The notes: generated from the sequence alone by a model not told the origin. A DNA stretch of 64,000 nucleotides from Lampropedia aestuarii (GCF_004803635.1 NZ_SSWX01000017.1:33209-97208); one strand, 5' to 3'; counted from the stretch's first letter, positions 8,255 to 17,074 are shown. Translations and numbers: made by a program.

Positions 8255-9606
8255 GCGGCTTCCTTGGTGGTAAAGCGGCTGGCGGGGGCAAAGCGCGCCA
8301 GCAGGCTCTCAATGGTTTGACCAGTTGCGGTTTCGATGTATTGCGCGCTGTCTTCTTTGGTGGGCTGACTCAGGAGGAGTGATGGCTCTGATAGAAAACG
8401 AAAGAAAGCGGCGCCTGCCTTGGCAGGCTCGACTGCGGCGGCGGGAAAGAACAGGCCGGCGTGGTCGGCGTATTTGGCATCGCCCAGGAACAGCCGAGTG
8501 ACTTCGGTGGCGCCGTGGCCGTGGCGTTGCCAGTGGGTGTCGAATTGCTGGGTGATCCAGTTGGCATCGAATGCGCCTTGGTGCGCTTTGGCTGCATCGA
8601 CCAAAGCGGCCACTTGTACAGAGATGTTTTGCGCGCCTTGGCCGGCAATGGGGTCGAAGCTGATGGCGGTATCACCCAGTGCAGCGATGGTATGGCCGCC
8701 GTGCGTGTAGCCCACCGGTTTGTGCACTGTGGGGACAACGGCGCCTTTGAGCCAGGTGTAGGGGTCGCTGTCAATGGTTTGCAGTTGGTTGATTTCGGCA
8801 CAATCTTCCGGAAAGTAGTCGTAGAAGATTTTTTTGAAAATGGCCAGTGCCGAGGCGCTGTCATGGGCTTGGCTAAAGCGCTGCTGCCAATCGCTGCCGG
8901 GCTTGGCAAAACCAAGAATCACCCAGCTGGGGATGCCGTCTTTGTGTAGCAGGGGGCCGGTGAAGATTTCGCCTTGTGTGGCATGGGTGGTGAACAGGTT
9001 GTGCTTCCAGCCCACCTCGCTGCGGTAGTCAAAAGTGCTGCGGTCGTAGGCCAGGCCGGTGACGTTGACGGTGAGTAAATGGCGCTGCGGCTCTGTGTAT
9101 ACCGTGCGCTCTTGGTCCACTTCAAAAAGGCTGCCCAAGCCTTTTTTGCCGGTCGCCACCAGGGTCAGGTCATGGCTGGCGGCAATGGCATTGAGTGTGT
9201 CGGGGGGGACGGCTTGCACGCGCAAGTCGCCGCCTTTTTCAATAAAACGGGCAAGCCGGTCATCGGTGCGCAGTCGCACATCAATGGCTTGGGCCCGGTA
9301 GTAGTGGTAGTCGGTATCAAAGGCCAAGAGCGGCGTGTGATCGGCGTTGTAGGCGCGCACGGAAAAGCCGTCGATGTAGTAATCATCGCCGTAGAGGTTT
9401 TCGATGATGTGTGCATCGGCATCTTGAGAGATTTGGCCAAAGTAAATGGCGGTGCCTGTGGCGGGGGCTTCGTCGCGCAAGGCTTGGCGTGATTTGTCGC
9501 TGTAGAGCGTGACGGCAAAGCCGGCATTCACAAAGGCCAGTGCAGCACTGGCGCCTGCCAAGCCTGCGCCGATGATGGCGACGGTTCTTTGTTGGGGCAT
9601 AGTCAA
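8251..9606 (-). CDS. Styrene/indole monooxygenase-like FAD-dependent monooxygenase
   Basis: This 451-residue flavoprotein starts with a Rossmann dinucleotide motif, GAGLAG at residues 13-18. Near the C-terminal third it carries GDTAISFDPIAGQGAQN, the GD...DP..GQG motif of class E monooxygenases such as StyA and indole monooxygenase. These enzymes epoxidise styrene or indole, or oxidise sulfides, with FADH2 supplied by a reductase (StyB). No StyB-like reductase lies next to it. It overlaps its neighbours by 4 bp on both sides, so it is co-transcribed with an NtaA-like and a DszC-like monooxygenase. A StyA-type enzyme between two sulfur-type monooxygenases suggests sulfoxidation, but indole or styrene chemistry cannot be excluded from sequence. 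Confidence 0.82.
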   Translation of the reverse strand: MTMPQQRTVAIIGAGLAGASAALAFVNAGFAVTLYSDKSRQALRDEAPATGTAIYFGQISQDADAHIIENLYGDDYYIDGFSVRAYNADHTPLLAFDTDYHYYRAQAIDVRLRTDDRLARFIEKGGDLRVQAVPPDTLNAIAASHDLTLVATGKKGLGSLFEVDQERTVYTEPQRHLLTVNVTGLAYDRSTFDYRSEVGWKHNLFTTHATQGEIFTGPLLHKDGIPSWVILGFAKPGSDWQQRFSQAHDSASALAIFKKIFYDYFPEDCAEINQLQTIDSDPYTWLKGAVVPTVHKPVGYTHGGHTIAALGDTAISFDPIAGQGAQNISVQVAALVDAAKAHQGAFDANWITQQFDTHWQRHGHGATEVTRLFLGDAKYADHAGLFFPAAAVEPAKAGAAFFRFLSEPSLLLSQPTKEDSAQYIETATGQTIESLLARFAPASRFTTKEAA

Positions 9607-11027
9607 GAATCCTTGTTGAGGGTGGGGCTCTGAGGCGCGTTTGGGTGGGCGTTTGCGCGTTTGTAGGCTTCGATATCGCGGTACTGCGCGGCTGGATGGT
9701 TTTCGGGCAGCAAGGGGCCTTTACCGAACAGCTTGTCGCGCAGCGTGCCTGGGCGGTATTGCGTGGGGTAGACGCCGCGGCGTTGCAGCTCGGGCACGAG
9801 GTGCTCAACCACATCAGCAAAGGTTTCGTGGGCGACCGCGTAGGCAAGGTTGAAGCCGTCCAGGTCGGTGGCTTCAATCCATTGCTGCAATTGGTCGGCG
9901 ACGGTGGCCGCTGAGCCGACAAACAGCGGGCCCAGGCCGCCAATGCTGGCCCATTGGGCGAGCTCTTGCACGGTCCAGGTTTTGCTGCCTTCGGCCAAGG
10001 CCTCGACGGCGGAGATGATGGCGTTGGTCTCGACTTTTTTGACGCTGTCACCCGGCGCGTAGCGGCCAAAGTCGATGCCCGTCCAGCCCGAGGTCAGCAC
10101 CAAGGCCCCGTCGTAGCTGGCGTATTGCTGGTACTCTTTGAGTTTGGCGTGGGCTTTGGTGTCGCTCTCATCCACCACCAGGGTGACCAAGGCGTAAATG
10201 AGCAGCTTTTTAGGGTCCCGCCCCGCCAGCGCAGCACGGCGGCGTATGTCGTGGACGTAGGCGCGGGTCGTCGCTTGCGTGGGAGTGGAGATAAACACCA
10301 GCTCCGCATGGTGGGCCGCAAAATCTTTGCCCGCATGGGAGGCGCCGGCCTGGAATAACACCGGTGTGCGCTGTGGCGAAGGCTCGCAAAGGTGGTAGCC
10401 GGGCACCTCGAAATACTGGCCTTTGTGGCCGATTTCGTGGATTTTCTCGGGAATGGCGAAGAGGCCTCTCTCCCGATCGCGCACGACGGCACCGTCCTCC
10501 CAGCTGCCTTCCCAGAGTTTGTAGAGCACCTCCAAGTACTCGGCGGCGACCTCGTAGCGGTTGTCGTGGCGTTTGAGGCCGCCTTGGCCAATGTTTTTGG
10601 CTCCGCTTTCGAGGTAAGAGGTCACAATATTCCAGCCCACCCGGCCTTTGGTGTGGTGGTCAGCGGTGGAGAGGCGGCGTGCAAAGGTGTAGGGGTGTTC
10701 GAACGAGGTCGAGGCGGTGATGCCAATGCCCAGGTGCTGGGTGACCGACGCAATCGGGTTGGCTAGCTGCAGCGGGTCGTTGACTGGGATTTGCACGCCC
10801 CCCAGGAAGGCGTGGTCGTTGTTGCCTTTGTAGACGTCATAGTAGCCAATGACGTCGGCGATGAAGATGGCATCGAAAATACCGCGCTCCAAAATCTGCG
10901 CCAGATCGCTCCAATACGCGACATCTTTGTACTGCCAGGAGCGGTCACGCGGGTGGCGCCACAGACCGGGCGATTGGTGGGCGACGCAATTCATTTCAAA
11001 GGCATTGAAGCGGATGGGTTTGCTCAT
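9603..11027 (-). CDS. NtaA/SnaA/DszA-family FMNH2-dependent monooxygenase (first gene of operon)
   Basis: This 474-residue luciferase-like monooxygenase belongs to the family that includes nitrilotriacetate monooxygenase, DszA and dimethylsulfide monooxygenase DmoA. Family motifs visible are the opening IRFNAFEMNCVAHQSPGLWRH, TKGRVGWNIVTSYL, and PSPQRTPVLFQAGAS. The fold is a TIM barrel that binds FMNH2 from a separate reductase. It is the same length as its paralogue at 11392-12816 and similar throughout, so the pair probably arose by duplication. A sigma-54 promoter match lies 119 bp upstream. Its stop overlaps the StyA-like start, placing it first in a three-gene operon. Substrate is unknown; a sulfone, sulfide or chelated amine would fit the family. 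Confidence 0.88.
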   Translation of the reverse strand: MSKPIRFNAFEMNCVAHQSPGLWRHPRDRSWQYKDVAYWSDLAQILERGIFDAIFIADVIGYYDVYKGNNDHAFLGGVQIPVNDPLQLANPIASVTQHLGIGITASTSFEHPYTFARRLSTADHHTKGRVGWNIVTSYLESGAKNIGQGGLKRHDNRYEVAAEYLEVLYKLWEGSWEDGAVVRDRERGLFAIPEKIHEIGHKGQYFEVPGYHLCEPSPQRTPVLFQAGASHAGKDFAAHHAELVFISTPTQATTRAYVHDIRRRAALAGRDPKKLLIYALVTLVVDESDTKAHAKLKEYQQYASYDGALVLTSGWTGIDFGRYAPGDSVKKVETNAIISAVEALAEGSKTWTVQELAQWASIGGLGPLFVGSAATVADQLQQWIEATDLDGFNLAYAVAHETFADVVEHLVPELQRRGVYPTQYRPGTLRDKLFGKGPLLPENHPAAQYRDIEAYKRANAHPNAPQSPTLNKDS

Positions 11028-11145
11028 TGGAAGTTGGAGAAGATCAGATGCAATGACAGGGGAGCCGAGTCGCTTGACAGGGCCTGCAGAAAAACGCGAC
11101 GTTGGTAGAGCCTGCGCCTGCGTTCAGCACGTTCATAGAGCCTGT

Positions 11146-11161
11146 AGCATGAGTTGTGCCA
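11146..11161 (-). promoter_or_regulatory. Sigma-54 (-24/-12) promoter of the monooxygenase operon
   Basis: Read on the minus strand the sequence is TGGCACAACTCATGCT. It matches TGGCAC at -24 and TGC at -12 with the correct 16-nt frame. It lies 119 bp before the start at 11027, nearly the same spacing as the site before the paralogue. Confidence 0.75.
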
Positions 11162-11214
11162 AATAATTGGTTATTTAAATTCAATAACTTATGTGAATTT
11201 TTTGGTGTTTGCGT

Positions 11215-11231
11215 GCTGTCCGGTGGACAGC
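11215..11231. promoter_or_regulatory. Palindrome GCTGTCC-GGT-GGACAGC
   Basis: Perfect 7-bp arms surround a 3-bp spacer about 55 bp upstream of the -24 element. The position and symmetry fit an enhancer site for a sigma-54 activator. It could instead be a terminator stem for the upstream gene, although no T-run follows. Confidence 0.4.
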
Positions 11232-11391
11232 TTGTTGCCGGTTTGACTGCTGTGCAACAGCTGGACCCATGTGCTTATCCCCTTGGGTCATGAAGCCGTG
11301 CGGGGGGATAGGTGCTATCGCATTGCGCCAGAGCCGGTCCGGTGATTGGCTGCTGCTGATGGCCGAGTGGCTAAACAGGCTAAAGAGGCTC

Positions 11392-12816
11392 TTAAGCCCA
11401 GGAAGCGGCTGGGCCACTCGCATCGGCCACGCTTTCCTGGCCCACGTAGTGCTGGCGCCAGTGGCTGGCCGGGTGAGAGGCGCGGGTTTGACCACCCGCG
11501 TCGCCCAGCAGCTTTTCGCGCAGCGTGCCCGGACGGTAAGCGGTTTGCACGCGACCGCGTTGGCGCAGCTCTGGCACCACGAAGTCGATGAAATCGGTCG
11601 TGGAGGCCGGTGTGACGGCATACGCCAGGTTAAAGCCATCGACACCGCCCTCGTCCACCCAGCGCTCTAACGCGTCGGCGATTGTCTGCGGCCCGCCAAC
11701 CAGCACGGGGCCTAAGCCCCCGATGGAGCGCTGGCGAATCACCTCGCGCACGGTCCATTGTTGGCCATCAGCGACCAAGGATTCCAGCGTGGTGCGCAAG
11801 CTGTCGTTCTCCACGGCCTCGAGCGGTGCGTCAGGGTCGAGTGAGGCAAAGTCCAGCCCCGTCCACCCCCCATAGAGCGCCAACATGCCAGTGGGGCTGG
11901 CGTAGGAGAGGTATTCCTCATGCTTGCGCCGTGCGGCTTCGTCATCGGGGCCGGTGATGATGGTCAGCAAGGTGAAGATTTTGAGCGCATCTGGCTCGCG
12001 CCCGGCAGCCGCCACTTCGGCGCGGATTGTGTCGGTCAGGGCACGAGCCGATTCTGGGCTGGTGGCCAAAATAAACATCGACTCGGCATGGCGCGCCGCA
12101 AAAGCCCGGCCTGCGGTGGAGGCGCCGGCTTGAAAAATCACCGGTGTGCGCTGGGGTGAAGGCTCGGTCAGATGAAAGCCGGGCACTTTGAAATATTGGC
12201 CTTCGTGCTTGATGGGGTGGACCTTGCTGGCATCGGTGAAAACACCGCGCTCTTTGTCGCGCAGCACGGCCCCTTCTTCCCAGCTGCCTTCCCAGAGTTT
12301 GTAGACCACCTCCATGTATTCTTCGGCAAGGTCATAGCGCGCATCGTGCGCAATTTGCTTTTCCATGCCGATGTTGCGCGCCGCTGAGTCGAGGTAGGAC
12401 GACACCACGTTCCAGGCGACTCGGCCTTTGGTCAGATGGTCCAGCGTGGACAGGCGCCGCGCCAGCAGGTAGGGGTGCTCAAACGTGACGGCTGCAGTGA
12501 TGCCAAAGCCCACGTGCTGGGTGACCGCGGCCATGGCGGAAATGGCGCCAAAGGGGTCGTTGACTGGCACCTGCGCCGCATCGTGCAATGCGCCCTCCGC
12601 CGAGCCACGGTAGACGTCGTATACGCCCACAACATCGGCAATGAACAAGGTGTCAAAGCAGCCTCGTTCAAGCTCCATGGCCAGTTGGGTCCAGTATTCC
12701 AAATCGTTGTAGCGCGATGCTTGGCTGCTGGGGTGCCGCCAAGTGCCGGCGGCTTGGTGGCCGACGCAGCTCATGTCGAAGGCATTCAAAATAATGCGTT
12801 TTTTTGTTGTGCTCAC
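11392..12816 (-). CDS. NtaA/SnaA/DszA-family FMNH2-dependent monooxygenase
   Basis: This is the paralogue of the 9603-11027 enzyme and is also 474 residues. Family motifs are RIILNAFDMSCVGHQAAGTWRHP, LTKGRVAWNVVSSYLDSAARN and PSPQRTPVIFQAGAS. The start is GTG at 12814-12816, preceded by GAGG. It is transcribed alone from its own sigma-54 promoter match 124 bp upstream and ends 364 bp before the next gene. Both paralogues keep the luciferase-like core, so they probably act on related substrates. Candidates are alkyl sulfides or sulfones, by analogy with DmoA and DszA. No flavin reductase accompanies it. Confidence 0.87.
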   Translation of the reverse strand: MSTTKKRIILNAFDMSCVGHQAAGTWRHPSSQASRYNDLEYWTQLAMELERGCFDTLFIADVVGVYDVYRGSAEGALHDAAQVPVNDPFGAISAMAAVTQHVGFGITAAVTFEHPYLLARRLSTLDHLTKGRVAWNVVSSYLDSAARNIGMEKQIAHDARYDLAEEYMEVVYKLWEGSWEEGAVLRDKERGVFTDASKVHPIKHEGQYFKVPGFHLTEPSPQRTPVIFQAGASTAGRAFAARHAESMFILATSPESARALTDTIRAEVAAAGREPDALKIFTLLTIITGPDDEAARRKHEEYLSYASPTGMLALYGGWTGLDFASLDPDAPLEAVENDSLRTTLESLVADGQQWTVREVIRQRSIGGLGPVLVGGPQTIADALERWVDEGGVDGFNLAYAVTPASTTDFIDFVVPELRQRGRVQTAYRPGTLREKLLGDAGGQTRASHPASHWRQHYVGQESVADASGPAASWA

Positions 12817-12939
12817 AGGTTCAGTGCCTCAAAACAATGACAAGTTGCCAAGTTGGATGGTGTGCGGGGCATCCAGTGCACAGACAGGGCCTGATGGCGG
12901 CAATTGCGGTGGGTCTGCACACGGAACACAGTGCAACCA

Positions 12940-12955
12940 TGCAATTTGCAAGCCA
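12940..12955 (-). promoter_or_regulatory. Sigma-54 (-24/-12) promoter
   Basis: On the minus strand it reads TGGCTTGCAAATTGCA, matching TGGC at -24 and TTGCA at -12 with exact spacing. It lies 124 bp before the GTG at 12816. Confidence 0.75.
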
Positions 12956-13059
12956 GTAAAAATATTGATTAAAATCAATTGGTTATATATTTTAGAATGT
13001 TTTGATGTGATGGAGCTCAGGCATTGTGTTGCGTCGCTGTTGCCGAGCAAACACTGCCA

Positions 13060-13206
13060 GGCATGAGCTTATGCCTGCGAAGGATGAGGTGCTTGTTGCT
13101 GCTCCTGCGTCTTGATGGGCACAACGGGCAACGCCGCAATGCGTTTTTTTGTGCCTTGTCTTTTGGGCTGCCACGCGGCTGCGTGGAGATGATGAACAGG
13201 CTCTAA
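13060..13206. repeat. Dispersed intergenic repeat (MITE-like), one clear end
   Basis: The right end is TGAACAGGCTCTAAG at 13193-13207. Inward it shares with the 26062 and 29076 copies a core including GGGCAACGCCGCAATGCG and a T-rich tract next to GTGCCTTG. No matching left terminus is visible, so this copy is truncated or the left end has diverged. Confidence 0.65.
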
Positions 13207-13317
13207 GGTAGCAAAGGGACGACGAAACCGTCCGAACCGACGAGGACAGCAGCAGCGCTCGCGCCAAAAATACCCCTATCGAATCTGAAACTCTTGATGA
13301 CTGATAGGTGGTAGACA

Positions 13318-14496
13318 ATGTCCCAAGCATATATTGTGCAGGCGGTGCGCACGGCCGGTGGCCGTCGCAATGGCAAACTCTCTGGTTGGCACCCGGTCGA
13401 TTTGGCCGCTCAGGTGCTCAACGCCTTGGTCGAGCGCAGCGACATAGACCCAGCGCAGGTCGACGATGTGTTCATGGGCTGCGTCAGCCAGGTCGGCGAG
13501 CAAGCAACCAATGTGGCGCGCAATGCGGTGCTGGCCTCGCGCCTGCCTGAGTCTGTGCCAGGCACCTCGATTGACCGCCAGTGCGGCTCATCGCAACAAG
13601 CCGTGCATTTCGCTGCGCAAGCGGTGATGTCGGGTGTGATGGATGTGGTGATTGCCGCTGGTGTTGAGTCCATGAGCCGCGTGCCGATGTTTTCGCCGAA
13701 TGCGCTGGCGCAAAAAGCCGGCATGGGCTATTACCAAAGCCCAGCGATGAACAAGCGCTACAACGGCATTGAGTTCAGCCAGTTCATGGGCGCTGAGATG
13801 ATTGCCAAAAAATACGGCCTGAGCAAGCTGCAACTGGACGAGTATTCGCTGCAAAGCCACCAGCGCGGTATTGCGGCCAGCCAGGCGGGCGTATTCAAAG
13901 ACGAAATCCTGCCGATTGAAATTCGCAATGCCGAAGGTGAGGGCACGGGGGAGTGGCACACAGTCGACGAAGGCATCCGCTTTGATGCGACGCTCGAAGG
14001 CATTCAAAACGTCAAGCTTTTGCAAGAAGGCGGTGTGATCACGGCGGCCAATGCCAGCCAGGTCTGCGATGGCGCCACCGGCGTCATGATCGTCAGTGAA
14101 AAAGCGCTCAAAGCCCTGGGCCTGAAGCCACTGGCGCGCATTCACCACATGACGATGATTGGCCATGATCCGGTGATCATGCTTGAAGCACCGCTGCCAG
14201 CGACTGAGCGGGCGCTGAAAAAAGCCGGCATGCAGATCGATGACATCGACTTGTACGAAGTGAATGAGGCGTTTGCACCGGTGCCGCTGGCCTGGCTGCA
14301 AGCGCTGCATGCCGACCCGGCCAAAATCAACGTCCATGGTGGTGCGATTGCGCTGGGGCACCCGTTGGGGGCCTCGGGCACGAAGCTGATGACCACGCTG
14401 GTCCATGCACTGGGCCAGCGCGGCAAACGCTGGGGCCTGCAAACCATGTGCGAAGGCGGCGGCATGGCGAACGTGACGATTATTGAGCGCTTGTAA
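13318..14496 (+). CDS. Acetyl-CoA C-acyltransferase (thiolase)
   Basis: This 392-residue thiolase has all catalytic residues: nucleophile Cys89 in SIDRQCGSSQQ, His348 in GHPLGASG and Cys378 in MCEGGGMAN. It cleaves 3-ketoacyl-CoA with CoA to acetyl-CoA (or propionyl-CoA for 2-methyl substrates) plus the shortened chain, the last step of beta-oxidation. The start at 13318 follows a GGTGG ribosome site. It is first in a run of plus-strand genes leading into an ABC importer, ligase, racemase and dehydrogenase. I therefore assign it to that pathway, not to PHB synthesis. It could also work in the biosynthetic direction. Two CGACGA half-sites lie about 80-100 bp upstream and may be a degenerate form of the island operator. 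Confidence 0.9.
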   Translation: MSQAYIVQAVRTAGGRRNGKLSGWHPVDLAAQVLNALVERSDIDPAQVDDVFMGCVSQVGEQATNVARNAVLASRLPESVPGTSIDRQCGSSQQAVHFAAQAVMSGVMDVVIAAGVESMSRVPMFSPNALAQKAGMGYYQSPAMNKRYNGIEFSQFMGAEMIAKKYGLSKLQLDEYSLQSHQRGIAASQAGVFKDEILPIEIRNAEGEGTGEWHTVDEGIRFDATLEGIQNVKLLQEGGVITAANASQVCDGATGVMIVSEKALKALGLKPLARIHHMTMIGHDPVIMLEAPLPATERALKKAGMQIDDIDLYEVNEAFAPVPLAWLQALHADPAKINVHGGAIALGHPLGASGTKLMTTLVHALGQRGKRWGLQTMCEGGGMANVTIIERL

Positions 14497-14646
14497 AGCG
14501 CCTGGGCCACCGAGGCACACAAGCGCTGTCGGTGGCTGCTTGCATGGCTAGAGAGAAAAAATAACAACGTCCATGCCTGCTGGCTTGGGCGATGCAGCAC
14601 AGATCGGGGCTGAGGAGCAACAGCCTGCACACAAAAAAGGGGACCT

Positions 14647-15456
14647 ATGAGCCACCCAACTAGACGATCAGAAGAGCCAGAGCGTTTGCTGTCGGTGCGC
14701 GATGTGACCGTGCGCTTTGGCGGTATTGTCGCGCTCGATGGCGTCACTTTCGATGTCTACAGCGGCGAGATTTGTGCCTTGATTGGCCCGAACGGCGCAG
14801 GCAAAAGCACGCTGTTTAACTGCCTCTCGCGTTTGTACGACTGCAATAGCGGCTCCATCACGTTTCGCGGCAAAGAAACGCATCGCATGGCCCGCCACCA
14901 GATGGCAGAAATGGGTCTGGGCCGCACGTTTCAGAACGTTGCCTTGTTTGCCAGCATGAGCGTGCGAGAAAATATTCTGGTGGGCTGCCACAGCCGCCAG
15001 CATGCAGGCTTTTTGCGCAATACCTTTCGCTTTGGCGGGGCCGCGCGCATTGAGCGCCACGCGCAGGCCAAGGCCGACGAGCTGCTGGCCTATTTGGAGC
15101 TGGAAGACGTGCAAGATCGCATCGTCTCTGACCTGCCATTTGGCACACAAAAGCGTGTTGAGCTGGGCCGCGCCTTGGCGGCTGAGCCGCATTTGCTGCT
15201 GCTGGACGAGCCTGCCTGCGGCCTGAACCACGAAGAGCTGCATGCCTTGGGCGCGATGATCCAGGACATCCGCGACCGCTGGCGCGTGACGGTCTTGCTG
15301 GTTGAACACAATATGAGCCTGGTGATGGGCATTTCCGACCGCGTCGTGGCGATGAATTTTGGCCGCAAGATTGCTGAAGGCCTGCCGACGCAAGTGCGCC
15401 AGGACCCCGAAGTGATTCGGGCCTATTTGGGAGAACCACAGGAGGTGCTGGTATGA
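14647..15456 (+). CDS. livG: Liv-type ABC transporter ATP-binding protein (LivG-like)
   Basis: This 269-residue ATPase has Walker A GPNGAGKS, the LivG-type linker LGRTFQNVALFASMSVREN, a signature segment DLPFGTQKRVELGRAL and Walker B LLLLDEPACGL. LivG proteins pair with LivF to power branched-chain amino-acid-type importers, many of which carry aromatic or fatty acids instead. The start follows AAAGGGG. Its last four bases overlap the livF-like ATG. The complete importer (LivG, LivF, LivH, LivM and two binding proteins) sits among acyl-CoA catabolic genes, so I infer that it imports the carboxylic acid degraded here, not leucine. Confidence 0.9.
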   Translation: MSHPTRRSEEPERLLSVRDVTVRFGGIVALDGVTFDVYSGEICALIGPNGAGKSTLFNCLSRLYDCNSGSITFRGKETHRMARHQMAEMGLGRTFQNVALFASMSVRENILVGCHSRQHAGFLRNTFRFGGAARIERHAQAKADELLAYLELEDVQDRIVSDLPFGTQKRVELGRALAAEPHLLLLDEPACGLNHEELHALGAMIQDIRDRWRVTVLLVEHNMSLVMGISDRVVAMNFGRKIAEGLPTQVRQDPEVIRAYLGEPQEVLV

Positions 15457-16172
15457 GTGCAGCGATGTTGGAATTGCGCGGCCTGCATGCCCGCTATGGC
15501 AATACCAAGGTACTGAACGGCATCGACCTGGATGTGGCGCAGGGCCAGATCACTGTGGTGCTGGGCGCCAACGGCGCAGGCAAGACCACCACGCTGCGCA
15601 GCATTTGCCAAATGGTGGCGCAAACGACAGGCAGCATCACGTTTAATGGCCAGCGCATCGATGGCCAAAGTACCGAGAACATTGCGCGCGCTGGTGTTGG
15701 CCACGTACCCGATGGACGTGGCACCTTCATGGGCTTGACCACCGAAGAAAACCTGCGTTTGGGCACCTATGCAAGGCCAAGCCGCGCTGGTGTGGAAGAG
15801 GATTTGGAGCGCATCTACCAGTACTTTCCCAGGCTCAAAGAACGCTTGCACCAGCAAGCGGGCACCTTATCAGGCGGTGAGCAGCAAATGCTGGCGATTG
15901 GCCGGGCGCTGATGGGCAAGCCGCGTTTGTTGCTGCTGGATGAGCCCTCGTTTGGCCTGGCCCCGTTGGTCGTGCGCGATATTTTCTCGATCATGCAACG
16001 CATCAACCAGGAAGAGAGGGTTGCGATTTTATTGGTTGAGCAAAACGCCCAGCTGGCGCTGGAGCTGGCCGATTACGCGTTCTTGTTGGAGACCGGCAGC
16101 ATTGTGTTGTCGGGCACGGCTGCTGAGATGCGCAGCAACGATGCGGTGCGCCGCGCCTACCTCGGTGATTGA
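15453..16172 (+). CDS. livF: Liv-type ABC transporter ATP-binding protein (LivF-like)
   Basis: This 239-residue ATPase has Walker A GANGAGKT, signature LSGGEQQML and Walker B LLLLDEPSFGL, and ends in the typical LivF C-terminus (AEMRSNDAVRRAYLGD). The start overlaps the livG-like stop in an ATGA, so the two subunits are translated together. It is followed 13 bp later by the LivH-like permease. Cytoplasmic partner of the importer. Confidence 0.92.
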   Translation: MSAAMLELRGLHARYGNTKVLNGIDLDVAQGQITVVLGANGAGKTTTLRSICQMVAQTTGSITFNGQRIDGQSTENIARAGVGHVPDGRGTFMGLTTEENLRLGTYARPSRAGVEEDLERIYQYFPRLKERLHQQAGTLSGGEQQMLAIGRALMGKPRLLLLDEPSFGLAPLVVRDIFSIMQRINQEERVAILLVEQNAQLALELADYAFLLETGSIVLSGTAAEMRSNDAVRRAYLGD

Positions 16173-16185
16173 AGGAGCTGCCAAC

Positions 16186-17058
16186 ATGACTGAATTTCTG
16201 CACCAACTGCTGGCAGGTTTATCGACCGGCGGTATCTACGCCTGCGTGGCCTTGGCGCTGGTGATGATTTACCAGGCCACGCACCACATCAACTTCGCCC
16301 AAGGCGAGATGGCGATGTTCTCGACCTTTTTGGCCTGGATGATGATCAATGCCGGCATCCCTTACTGGCTGGCCTTTGTGCTGACCGTGGTCGTGTCGTT
16401 TGTGATTGCTGCGGCAGTGGAGCTGGTGATTGTGCGGCCGATGCAAAAAGCCCCCGAGCTGTCGATTGTCGTGGTCTTTATTGGTCTGCTGGTGATTTTT
16501 CACAGCCTGGCTGGCTGGTTGTTTGGCTACACGATCAAGCAGTTTCCCAGCCCGTTTCCGCAAGATGCCTGGTATGGCTCGGCACTGATGTCGGCGCATG
16601 AAGTCGGCACCATTTTTGTCGCGCTGGCGATGGTCGCACTGCTGTTTGCCTTTTTCCAGTGGACACCGCTGGGTCTGTCGCTGCGCGCTGCAGCACAAAA
16701 CCCCGCATCGGCCAAGCTGGTGGGTATCAACGTCGGCCGCATGCTGATGCTTGGCTGGGGCCTGGCGGGGGCGATTGGTGCAGTGGCCGGCATGATGGTA
16801 GCACCGGTGGTGTTCCTCGATCCGCAAATGATGATTGGCGTGCTGCTCTACGCTTTTGCCGGTGCCCTGATTGGCGGCATTGACAGCCCCATTGGCGCGG
16901 TCATTGGCGGTTTCATTGTCGGCGTGCTCGAGAACCTGATGGGCAGCTACGTTGTGGGCACGGAGCTCAAACTCTCGGTCGCCTTGATCCTGATTGTGGG
17001 TGTTCTGATTGTGCGGCCGCAAGGCTTGATGGGCCGTCGCATTGTCAAACGGGTTTGA
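16186..17058 (+). CDS. livH: Liv-type ABC transporter permease (LivH-like)
   Basis: An inner-membrane permease of 290 residues with about eight hydrophobic segments. It opens with the typical MTEFLHQLLAGLSTGGIYACVALALVMIY and includes the LivH hallmark HHINFAQGEMAM. The start at 16186 is chosen because GAAGGAG precedes it and it follows the livF stop by 13 bp; longer upstream reading would overlap livF. The transmembrane pore pairs with the LivM-like subunit encoded next. Confidence 0.9.
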   Translation: MTEFLHQLLAGLSTGGIYACVALALVMIYQATHHINFAQGEMAMFSTFLAWMMINAGIPYWLAFVLTVVVSFVIAAAVELVIVRPMQKAPELSIVVVFIGLLVIFHSLAGWLFGYTIKQFPSPFPQDAWYGSALMSAHEVGTIFVALAMVALLFAFFQWTPLGLSLRAAAQNPASAKLVGINVGRMLMLGWGLAGAIGAVAGMMVAPVVFLDPQMMIGVLLYAFAGALIGGIDSPIGAVIGGFIVGVLENLMGSYVVGTELKLSVALILIVGVLIVRPQGLMGRRIVKRV

Positions 17059-17074
17059 ACAAGGAAGCACCAGC

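Larger units (their letters stand above)
11028..11391. other. Intergenic region with sigma-54 promoter and hairpin
   Basis: No gene is visible. The region separates two NtaA-like paralogues read in the same direction. It holds the -24/-12 promoter at 11146-11161 and the palindrome at 11215-11231, and is AT-rich around 11160-11200. Confidence 0.6.
12817..13317. other. Divergent intergenic region with sigma-54 promoter and repeat element
   Basis: No gene is supported. From left to right it holds the leader and -24/-12 promoter of the minus-strand monooxygenase, a dispersed repeat ending at 13206, and the thiolase upstream region. The last part carries two CGACGA half-sites (13220-13225 and 13238-13243) that resemble halves of the island operator. 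Confidence 0.55.

Noticed and set aside
13217-13233. GGACG-N7-CGTCC before the thiolase as a fourth full copy of the island operator
   Set aside because: The arms differ from TCGTC/GACGA and the spacing is wrong; only CGACGA half-sites match, so it is not counted as a copy.
13588-14520. A 310-codon minus-strand frame opposite the thiolase
   Set aside because: Antisense of a thiolase with all active-site residues; no independent support.
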